Positions 8,609 to 16,353 of a stretch of 64,000 nucleotides of DNA are shown here, one piece after another (positions within the stretch are counted from its first letter, which is position 1; each line of letters opens with the position of its first letter). The notes under the pieces are model-generated. The model ran no database searches, was not told the DNA's origin, and saw nothing but the letters and a program-made list of their open reading frames with translations. The DNA comes from Pleurocapsa sp. PCC 7327. Lineage in GTDB: Bacteria; Cyanobacteriota; Cyanobacteriia; Cyanobacteriales; Microcystaceae. The stretch is from assembly GCF_000317025.1 (NCBI RefSeq), contig NC_019689.1:1527501-1591500 (forward strand), given 5' to 3'. Made by a program: the position numbers and the translations under genes.

Positions 8609-8695
8609 GTTTAATTGCAACGGCGATCGCGACAAGTCATCTAGATGAGTTAACTTTAACTATAGAGAAATCTGCGATCGCCCACTTTTTTAACC

Positions 8696-9862
8696 ATGTC
8701 TCAACGTCCCATTTACTTAGACTGCCACGCGACAACGCCGATGGACAAACGGGTGCTAGATGCCATGTTGCCCTACTTTAGCGAACGCTTTGGCAACCCT
8801 TCTAGCATTACTCACGTTTATGGTTGGGAAGCAGAAGCGGCAGTAAAAAAGGCTCGCGAAATGCTTGCGGATGCGATTGGTTGTACGCCTGAAGAAATCG
8901 TTTTTACTAGCGGCGCTACCGAAGCGAATAATTTAGCCATCAAAGGTGTTGCCGAAGCCTATTTCAGCAAAGGACGACATATCATTACCCCCCAAACCGA
9001 ACATAACGCCGTCCTCGATCCCTGTCATTATTTAGAAAATCTAGGCTTTGAGGTAACTTTTTTACCCGTTCGACAGGACGGACTAATTGATTTAGAGGAA
9101 CTTAAGAGAGCCATTCGTCCCGATACGATTTTAGTGTCAGTGATGGCAGCCAATAATGAAATTGGAGTCATACAGCCTCTAGCAGAAATTGGAGAAATTT
9201 GCCGCCAGCATAAAGTTTTGTTTCATACCGATGCGGCGCAGGCGATTGGCAAAATTCCTTTAGACGTACAGAAAATGAAGATCGATCTGATGTCTTTGAC
9301 TGCACATAAAGTTTATGGGCCCAAAGGAATTGGCGCTCTCTACGTCCGCCGTCGCAATCCTAGAGTCAATTTAGCCGCTCAAATGCATGGGGGAAGACAC
9401 GAGAGGGGAATGCGTTCCGGTACTCTATGTACGCCGCAAATTGTCGGATTTGCCAAGGCAGTAGAATTGGGTTTAGCCGAACTCAAATCGGAATCAAAAC
9501 GCCAGATGCAATTACGAGAGCGACTTTGGCAACAACTCAGTCAACTAGACGGAATTCATCTCAACGGTCATCCGACGCAGCGTCTACCCGGTAATCTGAA
9601 TATAAGCGTAGAAGGCGTAGATGGTGCGGCGCTGTTGCTTGGCTTGCAGTCAGTCGTTGCCGTCTCTTCCGGTTCGGCTTGTTCGTCTACTTCAACGGCT
9701 CCTTCCCACGTTCTAACGGCATTGGGACATTCTCAATCTCTCGCTTATGCTTCGATCAGATTTGGGATTGGTAGGTTTACTACAACTGAAGAGCTCGATA
9801 AAGTAGCACAACACGCGATCGCAACTATCCAATCTCTTCGCCAAGCTGTCGTCAAAGTCTAA
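8696..9862 (+). CDS. cysteine desulfurase (NifS/IscS type)
   Basis: A PLP enzyme of 388 residues that removes sulfur from cysteine for iron-sulfur cluster assembly and other sulfur-transfer routes. The PLP lysine is K205 in SLTAHKVYGPKG, and the cofactor-stacking His is in PQTEHNAV (about 103). The persulfide Cys lies in the loop SSGSACSS (C329), the class I arrangement. N-terminal YLDCHATTPMD is also typical. It begins 87 bp after desC in the same orientation. No iscU or sufA neighbours are seen, so the specific role (housekeeping IscS versus tRNA thiolation) cannot be set. Confidence 0.93.
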   Translation: MSQRPIYLDCHATTPMDKRVLDAMLPYFSERFGNPSSITHVYGWEAEAAVKKAREMLADAIGCTPEEIVFTSGATEANNLAIKGVAEAYFSKGRHIITPQTEHNAVLDPCHYLENLGFEVTFLPVRQDGLIDLEELKRAIRPDTILVSVMAANNEIGVIQPLAEIGEICRQHKVLFHTDAAQAIGKIPLDVQKMKIDLMSLTAHKVYGPKGIGALYVRRRNPRVNLAAQMHGGRHERGMRSGTLCTPQIVGFAKAVELGLAELKSESKRQMQLRERLWQQLSQLDGIHLNGHPTQRLPGNLNISVEGVDGAALLLGLQSVVAVSSGSACSSTSTAPSHVLTALGHSQSLAYASIRFGIGRFTTTEELDKVAQHAIATIQSLRQAVVKV

Positions 9863-9887
9863 TAGTTGTAGGATAGGTAGGATGTTA

Positions 9888-9982
9888 TATAGCAATCCTA
9901 TTTGATTTGTGCGTCTATTTTTAATCTAGTGCGAGCGGGACGCTCGCACTACAATGTTCATAACTAATTTAGGATTGCTATA
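9888..9982. mobile_element. 95-bp MITE-like palindromic element
   Basis: Perfect 13-bp terminal inverted repeats TATAGCAATCCTA (9888-9900) and TAGGATTGCTATA (9970-9982) enclose a central hairpin with 10-bp arms, AGTGCGAGCG/CGCTCGCACT (9928-9950). There is no coding capacity. A related, more diverged copy lies at 18057-18171. The structure is that of a small non-autonomous element, inserted between the desulfurase and protease genes. Confidence 0.7.
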
Positions 9983-10013
9983 GTTCAGGCTCTAAAACTT
10001 TCTTCGATCCTTC

Positions 10014-10745
10014 ATGCTTTCACTGCCAAGGTTTTTTCCGCCTTTCGTTGCTTTTATCGCTGTCGCTATCTGCTTGCCGCTCAAGAAAACCACTGCTTTC
10101 GCTTCGGTGCCGGAGTTCAAAAAAGTAGCACAGACAATTACCGTGCGTATTGAGGGAACCGCTAAAGGCAGCGGAGTCATCGTAGAGCGCCGGGGACAGA
10201 CTTATACGGTTCTCACCAACGCTCATGTCTTACAACCGACTGGCAACTATGGGATCGTGGCTCCCGATGGAAAATGCTACTCAATTAAGTCTGACACTAT
10301 CAGACAACTCCCCGAATTAGATTTAGCTATTTTTCTTTTTTCTAGTACAATTCCTTATGCGATCGCTCAACTGGGGAATTCTACTAAACTCAGTCCGGGA
10401 CAAACTGTCTATGTTGGCGGCTGGGCAAATTCTGGCGGGAAATTGCACAGCCGAGTTTTTTTCACTTCCCAAGGACAATTAACCGAGATAAACTCTCAAC
10501 TGCCAGCGGGTTATTCGCTATCCTATACTAACTTGGTTAGAGTCGGCATGAGCGGCGGTCCCATCCTAGACCAACAAGGTCGCTTGGTAGGTATTAACGG
10601 TTTGATTCGATTAAATTCTGCCGATGAAATTGTCGGTTCGGGGATTAAAATCGACCAATTTCAACGCTGGCATTCTCAGGTCATTAAGACCATTCCCAAT
10701 CCCTCTGCTTCTGCGATCGCTTGTCCTCGAAGATATACTAATTAA
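10014..10745 (+). CDS. secreted trypsin-like serine protease
   Basis: A 243-residue S1/HtrA-type protease domain without a PDZ domain. N-terminal residues 1-30 look like a signal peptide. The catalytic triad is readable: His in VLTNAHVL (about 71), Asp in LPELDLAIF (about 103) and Ser in GMSGGPIL (about 181), with GxSGGP in place of the more usual GNSGGP. Probable location is periplasm or thylakoid lumen. It sits alone between the MITE-like element and the pterin dehydratase gene. Substrate unknown. An alternative ATG start downstream would cut the signal, so the first start is kept. Confidence 0.82.
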   Translation: MLSLPRFFPPFVAFIAVAICLPLKKTTAFASVPEFKKVAQTITVRIEGTAKGSGVIVERRGQTYTVLTNAHVLQPTGNYGIVAPDGKCYSIKSDTIRQLPELDLAIFLFSSTIPYAIAQLGNSTKLSPGQTVYVGGWANSGGKLHSRVFFTSQGQLTEINSQLPAGYSLSYTNLVRVGMSGGPILDQQGRLVGINGLIRLNSADEIVGSGIKIDQFQRWHSQVIKTIPNPSASAIACPRRYTN

Positions 10746-10785
10746 TATTAATAATTTATTCATCCATCGCGATCGCGAGGTTTCT

Positions 10786-11076
10786 ATGAGCGCACCCGTC
10801 CTTTCGCAACAAGAACTAGAGCAGCAACTCAGTCAACTCTCCGGCTGGACTGTGAAGGATAAAAAACTTTATCGGCAATTTCAGTTTCCAGACTTTGTTA
10901 GCGCCTTCGGTTTTATGAGCAGCATGGCCCTTGTATCCGAGTCTATGGGACACCATCCAGAGTGGGTTAATGTTTACAACCGCGTGAGTGTCGAACTCAC
11001 TACTCACGATTCTGGCGGCATCACTCACAAAGACGTGGAATGGGCTAGAAAGGCAAATTCTTTAGCCAACTTCTAG
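10786..11076 (+). CDS. phhB: 4a-hydroxytetrahydrobiopterin (pterin-4a-carbinolamine) dehydratase
   Basis: The start ATG at 10786 (MSAPVLSQQ) follows GCGAGG and gives 96 residues, the normal size; the longer open frame upstream overlaps the protease gene. The signature ESMGHHPEW carries the catalytic histidine pair, and TTHDSGGIT is the second conserved block. The enzyme dehydrates the hydroxylated pterin cofactor after aromatic amino acid hydroxylation. In cyanobacteria lacking such hydroxylases its role may be in other pterin or cofactor metabolism. Its stop overlaps the stop of the convergent membrane-protein gene by four bases. Confidence 0.93.
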   Translation: MSAPVLSQQELEQQLSQLSGWTVKDKKLYRQFQFPDFVSAFGFMSSMALVSESMGHHPEWVNVYNRVSVELTTHDSGGITHKDVEWARKANSLANF

Positions 11077-12368
11077 AAACCCGATTCCAAACGTCTGCGC
11101 CATTCTTCGTCGATTTTATCCGATCGCTCGCTTTCTTGTTCTAATAAATCTTTCTCGGTTGAATAAGTAATATCGGCATTGGTAATCACTTTTTGGTTGG
11201 CAAATTGACGGGCGTAATCAAGTTTTTGCCTTAATTGTGCATCGGGGTTACTGACTAATGCGGCGCGTGCTTCTCGTTTTTGATTGCACTCTTGAATTCT
11301 ACTGTTGCGCCATTGAATCCAAAAATAGCGAATTGCAGGAATGACTAAAAATCCCGTCGCATACGCCAACAAAACCCAGTAAATCGCACTCACAAACCCA
11401 ATCAATCCTCCTGCCACAGGATAATCGCGCAAGAGAGAACCAAGGATTATCGCCAGAACAAACTGAGCAATTCCCAATCCGACTGCGAGTGTAATTTGTC
11501 CGCCTCCTGCTTCGCTGAAACGCCATAATTTTTCGCGCAGATAGGGCGCTACAGATTGCTGTTCTTGTTTTCTAGCTGTTACTTGCAATTGGGGAAAATA
11601 ATAAATAATTTCTCCGGCTGGAGAAACTTGAGGATACCCATTAAAACGTGCTAGCACGGGTAAAATATAGTCTTCATTTTCGCTATTGTAGGCATTAATA
11701 TTATCCAAATAAGGTGCGATTTGTTGAGCGACTACCGCACCGCCGCTGTTGCGAATAACCGTGCCTATTTGCTGCCAACGACGTTCTTCCAAGTTAAAAT
11801 TGGGATTACCATCGCCAAATAAAAAGGAGAAAATTGCTTCCAAAAAATTCATTTGTTTTCTGGATTCGGAAGCATTATCGGCAGATTGCTGTCGGTATCG
11901 ATCGCGATTGTAATCGTAACCGGGATCGAGTATCCAAAAAATATCCCAGTAGGAAGGCAGAAAAATCATACCTCTTCCATCGCTGCGATCGCTAGAATTT
12001 TCATTATCGCGACTACTAGAAAGAATAATCAGGATGGCAATTGTCATCAGAACGATTGAAGCAATCAGAACAATGCCAAAAGAAATGCGAATTAAATAAA
12101 ATACAACTTTCCAAACTTTCTCCCACCATTCCTTTAGCTGTAGCTGCCAGTATTTATTGCGAAGAATCACACGAAAGTCTTTAGGAAAGAGATACACTAT
12201 CTCTCCCACATCTGAAACTTGCATGTGTCCTCCAGCATCAGATGCCAATGCGAGCAGTCCTTGCTGTGCTAGATTAACTTCCAATCCGGCTTTGGCAGCA
12301 ACATCGCCGACCGTAACGCGATACCCTGATTGTTCGACAGCTTTCATGATGGCAGGATTCAGAGTCAT
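11073..12368 (-). CDS. conserved cyanobacterial/chloroplast-type membrane protein
   Basis: 431 residues. The N-terminal 75 residues look like a winged-helix-type fold (VEQSGYRVTVGDVAAKAGLEVNLAQQ.., ..VSDVGEIVYLFP). A shorter second copy occurs at about 205-255 (..RNSGGAVVAQQIAPYLDN.., VSPAGEIIYYFP). Two hydrophobic regions follow: residues 88-116 after copy one and 290-345 (two spans) after copy two. A Tyr/Asp/Arg-rich loop (DPGYDYNRDRYRQQ) separates them. The internal duplication of DNA-binding-like domain plus membrane segment matches, from memory, proteins shared by cyanobacteria and plastids and often labelled uncharacterised; their function is unknown to me. A polar coiled tail ends the protein. 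Confidence 0.72.
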   Translation of the reverse strand: MTLNPAIMKAVEQSGYRVTVGDVAAKAGLEVNLAQQGLLALASDAGGHMQVSDVGEIVYLFPKDFRVILRNKYWQLQLKEWWEKVWKVVFYLIRISFGIVLIASIVLMTIAILIILSSSRDNENSSDRSDGRGMIFLPSYWDIFWILDPGYDYNRDRYRQQSADNASESRKQMNFLEAIFSFLFGDGNPNFNLEERRWQQIGTVIRNSGGAVVAQQIAPYLDNINAYNSENEDYILPVLARFNGYPQVSPAGEIIYYFPQLQVTARKQEQQSVAPYLREKLWRFSEAGGGQITLAVGLGIAQFVLAIILGSLLRDYPVAGGLIGFVSAIYWVLLAYATGFLVIPAIRYFWIQWRNSRIQECNQKREARAALVSNPDAQLRQKLDYARQFANQKVITNADITYSTEKDLLEQESERSDKIDEEWRRRLESGF

Positions 12369-12522
12369 GCCCCTTGCCTCTCTAAAAATTTCCTTTTCCC
12401 TTCTAGTATAAAATTTTGACGATTTTCTTGTTTCTGTGAGTCTTCATTCAACCATTCATTAGTCATACAGAATTGCTAAACCCTACCGTTAGGATCGAAA
12501 AAGTCACTATGAGGGGAAAATC

Positions 12523-13086
12523 ATGTTACGCTCTAATACTCGATTTAGAAGCCTTTTCCGAAATTTCAAAATCTTATTGAGTATAATGCTGGCGGGAATC
12601 GGGATGGGATTGAGTGTTCCTCCTGCAAGTGCAGCAGAACGAGTTATTTTGAAGTACCGGGTTTTACGGGAATCCATCCCAGTTTCTGACTTGAGAACTT
12701 TGGTAGATACGGGTGAAGCCCCTTCCTCGCTAAAAAACTATCTCAAGATGGCTAACACCGAACCCCATGAACTTCAACGGGTACTGACAAAAGAGGTTGA
12801 GGTCGATCCCGTTCGGCTTTCAAAAATTCTCAATAGTCCTGTGGGTGAATTTTTACTCGATCGCGCCAGCGAAATCGTTCATACGCCTTCTGAGAGGGCA
12901 AGCCGTCAATCTCTGCGAGGGGCGTTGGTGGTTTCTGCCGTGCCAGATAATCAGATCCAGATTATCGAAGTTTTAGAAAACTATCCAACTTATGAGATTC
13001 ATGTCGATGGCGATCGCCTAGTCAAACTTTACAATGTTATTAATCATGTTGCAAGACGGCTAGACGATCTCGAAATCAAACTATAG
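12523..13086 (+). CDS. DUF1400 (alpha/beta-hydrolase-associated) secreted protein
   Basis: 187 residues. A twin of hydrophobic and Ala-rich stretches (about 15-38, ending PPASAAE) forms a signal peptide. The mature part (VILKYRVLRESIPVSDLRTLVDTGE.., SLKNYLKMA, NSPVGEFLLDRASEIVHTP) matches the DUF1400 module found in cyanobacteria alone or before alpha/beta hydrolase domains. Here only that module is present; no hydrolase Ser-Asp-His set can be seen. Likely periplasmic. The start ATG follows GAGGGGAAAATC. Function unknown. Confidence 0.8.
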   Translation: MLRSNTRFRSLFRNFKILLSIMLAGIGMGLSVPPASAAERVILKYRVLRESIPVSDLRTLVDTGEAPSSLKNYLKMANTEPHELQRVLTKEVEVDPVRLSKILNSPVGEFLLDRASEIVHTPSERASRQSLRGALVVSAVPDNQIQIIEVLENYPTYEIHVDGDRLVKLYNVINHVARRLDDLEIKL

Positions 13087-13096
13087 CCGATAAGCT

Positions 13097-13297
13097 TTAA
13101 TACGCCAAGGTTGCAAGGGTTTCTTGCAGATAACGGCGAACGCGATCGTCAAGAGTTGCTTTAGAAAGCTCTTTAGTCATTTGCTCTTCTTGCCAGCGCT
13201 TGAATCCAGAACTAAGGGCGATCGCTTGTTTTAAACTGTCCCAAATTTTGTGGTCTTCTTTAAACTCACGGTTGGGAGAAATCGTTGAGCTTGCCAT
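13097..13297 (-). CDS. small hypothetical protein (66 aa)
   Basis: A 66-residue hydrophilic, mostly helical protein (IWDSLKQAIALSSGFKRWQEEQ.., TLDDRVRRYLQETLATLAY). No signal or metal motif. It resembles short conserved cyanobacterial proteins of unknown role, but I cannot name a family. It sits between two plus-strand genes and converges on the DUF1400 gene. Confidence 0.55.
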   Translation of the reverse strand: MASSTISPNREFKEDHKIWDSLKQAIALSSGFKRWQEEQMTKELSKATLDDRVRRYLQETLATLAY

Positions 13298-13430
13298 ATC
13301 TGCTTTTTTTCACCACTGACCTTTCTTCTATAGAATAGCTTAGATACTTCTAGCTAGTGCTGTATAGTGTTTTACACCTAGTAAAGTTTTTTTGTTAATC
13401 ATTACCATCAATTGCAATAATCTATCAAGC

Positions 13431-13988
13431 ATGACCAATTTGTTACAAGGAGTCAGCGTCTTCCTCGTCGGCATTATGGGGACGGGGAAAACTACGGTAG
13501 GTCAAATTTTGGCACAACAATTAGGCTACCGTTTTTTTGATACGGATGTTTTAATCGAGCGAGTGGCGGGACAAACGATTAATGAGATTTTTGCGCGCCA
13601 AGGAGAAGAACGCTTCCGAGAGCTAGAAACGCAGGTTCTAGCCGAATTATCTGCTTATACCAAAAGCGTCATCGCTACGGGTGGCGGAATCGTCATGCGT
13701 CCTATAAACTGGAGCTATCTTCATCATGGCTTGATCGTCTGGCTCGATGCTCCTGTAGAATTGCTTCGGAAACGCTTAGCAGAAGATACCACTCGACCCC
13801 TTCTGCAAGCTATCGATCGCGCCAAGAAATTATCCTCCTTACTTGAGATACGACGACCGCTGTATCAGCAAGCCGATCTACAGATCGCGATCGCCCAAAA
13901 TCAAACGCCAGAACAAATTACTGCCAAACTAATCGAACAAATTCCTACAGTTCTCAAATCCAAAGCCACTCCTCCAGAGTGGCAGTAG
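13431..13988 (+). CDS. aroK: shikimate kinase
   Basis: 185 residues from ATG 13431 (MTNLLQGV); the open frame extends 13 codons upstream without a good start. The Walker A GIMGTGKTTVG (about 11-21), the shikimate-binding FFDTDVLIER and GEERFRELE, ATGGGIV, the Walker B-like strand, and the lid LAEDTTRPLL are all in the right order. The enzyme phosphorylates shikimate in the chorismate pathway to aromatic amino acids. Complete and normal length; monocistronic or weakly linked to the next small gene. Confidence 0.96.
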   Translation: MTNLLQGVSVFLVGIMGTGKTTVGQILAQQLGYRFFDTDVLIERVAGQTINEIFARQGEERFRELETQVLAELSAYTKSVIATGGGIVMRPINWSYLHHGLIVWLDAPVELLRKRLAEDTTRPLLQAIDRAKKLSSLLEIRRPLYQQADLQIAIAQNQTPEQITAKLIEQIPTVLKSKATPPEWQ

Positions 13989-14093
13989 GGGCAAGATCTG
14001 CCTTGTCATTATCAGTAAAAATGCAGGATTAGTTGGTACAAATATACTATAATCGAGAAGAAAAGCATCGCTCGCGAATTGAGGATTTTTCCC

Positions 14094-14372
14094 ATGACTC
14101 ACTACTTCGTTCTCAGCATCCATCCCCAGGCACAATACGACTGGGATAAATGTATCCTCAGACATCCCATTACTGGCGAACGCCCGGATTTCAACGAGAT
14201 TATCGCCCAAGCCGTGGGAAATGAAGCGGGTTCTTATCTTATCCGTGTCAATATCGAAGTGCAAGTGTTAGAAAAAGCTGCCCTTGGGCAATCCGAGACA
14301 GTTTCTCTCAGTCAAACCAAAGGCACTAAAGCGATCGCTTCCGTCAAATCGCAAGAATTACTTGCATCCTAA
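14094..14372 (+). CDS. conserved small hypothetical protein (92 aa)
   Basis: The start at ATG 14094 (MTHYFVLSIHPQAQYDWDKCILRHP) behind GAGGA is preferred to the in-frame ATG five codons earlier. The N-terminal half looks compact (..ITGERPDFNEIIAQAVGNEAGSYLIRVNIEVQVL..), the last 25 residues look disordered. No family name known to me, though such proteins occur in cyanobacteria. No signal peptide or membrane segment. The gene follows aroK by about 100 bp in the same orientation. Confidence 0.65.
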   Translation: MTHYFVLSIHPQAQYDWDKCILRHPITGERPDFNEIIAQAVGNEAGSYLIRVNIEVQVLEKAALGQSETVSLSQTKGTKAIASVKSQELLAS

Positions 14373-14464
14373 AGATTTTCAATCAATGAGAGTTAGAATG
14401 TCGAGCATCGAACTAAGCAGACAATTATAAAATGCTAGCACTCTAGCGAGTGCCGTAATCTTAG

Positions 14465-15451
14465 CTAAATTAAATCAGCCAAAATCGTCGTCACTTCTTT
14501 TTGATGGCGAAGGCGATTATCGTCGTATCGAGTGAGGGTATTTAAATCGGCGTGTCGAGATAACTTCTGAACTTTACGAGTATCCCCACCCGTTGCGTCC
14601 AAAGCGGCGGTAATGGCACTATGTCTAATGCGGTGCGGACTGATTATCTTTTTGATTCCAGCTGCAGCAGCAGTATTTCTGACAATTTTATAGATAGCAT
14701 TGCCGCTCATTCGATGTCCATTGGTGGCTCTATCTAAAGTACAAAATAACGGTTGGGAATTATTGACTTTGCCCCTCGCAGCTATCCAAGCTTGGATAGC
14801 TGCGATCGCTTGCGGACTGAGATCGATCGCTTCTTTTTGACTTTTGCCTTTCCCTTGAATCCAGAGTCTTCCCCCATCTGGATCGAAATCTTTCACATTA
14901 GCGAGTCTAATTTCATTGCGTCTGAGAGCGTTATCCCAAAGTAGCCTGAGAATGGCGTAGTCTCGCTTTCCTTTGAGGGTATTTGTATCGGGAAGCGAAA
15001 TCATTGTTTTAAAACTCTCTGGTTCGATTCCCGTCGTATCTCGATAATTTTGCACCTTCAGTCCATCTACATCCTCCAAAGTGAAGTCGCATTTGCCGAT
15101 TTTGCGAGCGTAGTTTACTAAACTTGCGATCGCGCAGAGTCGCACGTTAATTGTAGCCGGCGATAATCCTTTATTGACGAGCATCCCTTTGTATTTCAGC
15201 ACTAGGGAAATGGCACTGAATCGATCTAGGCTTAAAAATTCTTGAACGAGATTGATTGTCGGTTCTCTTGTTTTGTCTCCTGTAATCGTTTGGAAAAAGT
15301 CGCGCAGGCTTTTGGCATAGGTGCGGCGAGTATTGGGGGATTTTTTATCCGCTAAGAGTTCTTGGAGGATATCTCGTTCGACGAAAGATGCTAGAGAAGG
15401 AAGAGTAGAGGCTAGTTTTAGAGAGTTATTCATTCTAAACTTTTTCGACAC
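14465..15451 (-). CDS. tyrosine recombinase / integrase (XerC/D-like)
   Basis: 328 residues, or 322 from the ATG at 15433. An N-terminal SAM-like core-binding domain (about 20-115: SPNTRRTYAKSLRDFF) is followed by the catalytic domain. The full active-site set is present: R177 (ALRRNEI), K201/K203 (QGKGKSQ), H273-x-x-R276 (SPHRIRH), H300 (LSRHADL) and Tyr309 (LTRYDD). So the enzyme should be active. No phage or transposon genes flank it. It could be a chromosomal Xer-type or solitary integrase. The GLSPATINVRLCAIASLVNYARKIG region suits solitary cyanobacterial integrases. Confidence 0.88.
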   Translation of the reverse strand: MSKKFRMNNSLKLASTLPSLASFVERDILQELLADKKSPNTRRTYAKSLRDFFQTITGDKTREPTINLVQEFLSLDRFSAISLVLKYKGMLVNKGLSPATINVRLCAIASLVNYARKIGKCDFTLEDVDGLKVQNYRDTTGIEPESFKTMISLPDTNTLKGKRDYAILRLLWDNALRRNEIRLANVKDFDPDGGRLWIQGKGKSQKEAIDLSPQAIAAIQAWIAARGKVNNSQPLFCTLDRATNGHRMSGNAIYKIVRNTAAAAGIKKIISPHRIRHSAITAALDATGGDTRKVQKLSRHADLNTLTRYDDNRLRHQKEVTTILADLI

Positions 15452-15824
15452 ACATACTATTAATGCTTAATTACCGAGCACAAGCAATAAATAATGATGG
15501 AGCGATCGCCCAAGTCGTTCCAAACGAGTTCTGAAATAACGGATACTGGTACTGTATAAATATCCATAAAGGCGTTGCCTAAATGCGGGGGTCATGCTGA
15601 GTGCAGCCCTTCACTTCGAGAGAGAGTAAACTCCACCAAATAAAGCATCTGTCGGGATTCTTCAGTGCACGGAGCCTGCTCGAATCACGAAGTGCGAAGG
15701 GTTCCGTTTGCCGTGCGCGTAACGTTGGGTTGAGTGGAGATCCAAATTTCCGTCGAGATACATATAAGTCGCTCGAGCGCTCAAGCGGCGCAGTCCGTCG
15801 CTAAAGGTAGCAACGCTACTGGTT
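15452..15824. other. intergenic region with a dispersed-repeat copy
   Basis: 373 bp without a credible gene. Positions 15591-15668 carry a diverged copy of the GTCATGCTGAG...AGCATCTG..GGGATTCTTC repeat also seen near 26.5, 29.3 and 56.8 kb. The short open frame at 15601-15804 crosses this repeat and has no start signal, so it is not called. Confidence 0.5.
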
Positions 15825-16353
15825 CTAGGTTAGAGTACCCAAATAAAGCGACAGAATCACAAAAGGTTTTATGAACCTGCCAAAATTTTTTTGATGTCTT
15901 TTTAGCAGCAAAAATAAATGTAATTCATCTGTTGGACTTGGCTTGAAGTCAAATTGTTCGTACCAGACTCGCGCTCGTTCGTCTTTGGCATGGGCGAGTA
16001 AAGCTCGGATACATGCAATCTCGGCAGCTTGAGCGGTACGTCGCAAGGCATCTTTGAGCAATCCTTTCCCCACTCCTTTCCTTTGCCACTGTTTATCGAC
16101 AGCCAGACGTGCCAAAATCATGACCGGAACGAGATGTTTGGCTTGTCCTTTAATAACTCTAGTTGGGTATAAGCTACCGAACCGACGGCTAAGCTGTAGT
16201 AACCGATAATCGTTCCTTGTTAGCCTGTTGATTAGCAAGCGCGTATTTTTGGAGAAAGCGATCGAGTTCTGGGGGGCCACAATCGAAAGCCGTCACGTCA
16301 TGAGAAGCGGCTAACTTCTCAATAAATGGCTTAGAATTTGAAGAAAGCGTCAA
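15825..16353 (-). pseudogene. frameshifted TacT-like GNAT acetyltransferase
   Basis: Three pieces in three registers reconstruct a GNAT of the type II toxin (TacT/AtaT) kind. From a TTG at 16353: ..EKLAASHDVTAFDCGPPELDRFLQKYALANQQAN. Then in another frame: GTIIGYYSLAVGSVAYTQLELLKD. Then in the last frame: QAKHLVPVMILARLAVDKQ.. with the acetyl-CoA loop QWQRKGVGKGLL, AHAKDERARVWYEQFDF and SPTDELHLFLLLK. About ten residues are missing at the first break, and the C-terminus is extended. The TTG overlaps the upstream msc stop codon. The DUF1778 antitoxin gene usually found upstream is absent. Only the C-terminal half could be translated from the 151-codon frame. Confidence 0.75.

Noticed and set aside
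10624-10785. Upstream extension of the pterin dehydratase frame
   Set aside because: It overlaps the protease gene; the ATG at 10786 gives the normal family length with a ribosome binding site.
15601-15804. 67-codon plus-strand frame
   Set aside because: Crosses a dispersed repeat copy and has no start signal or recognisable product.
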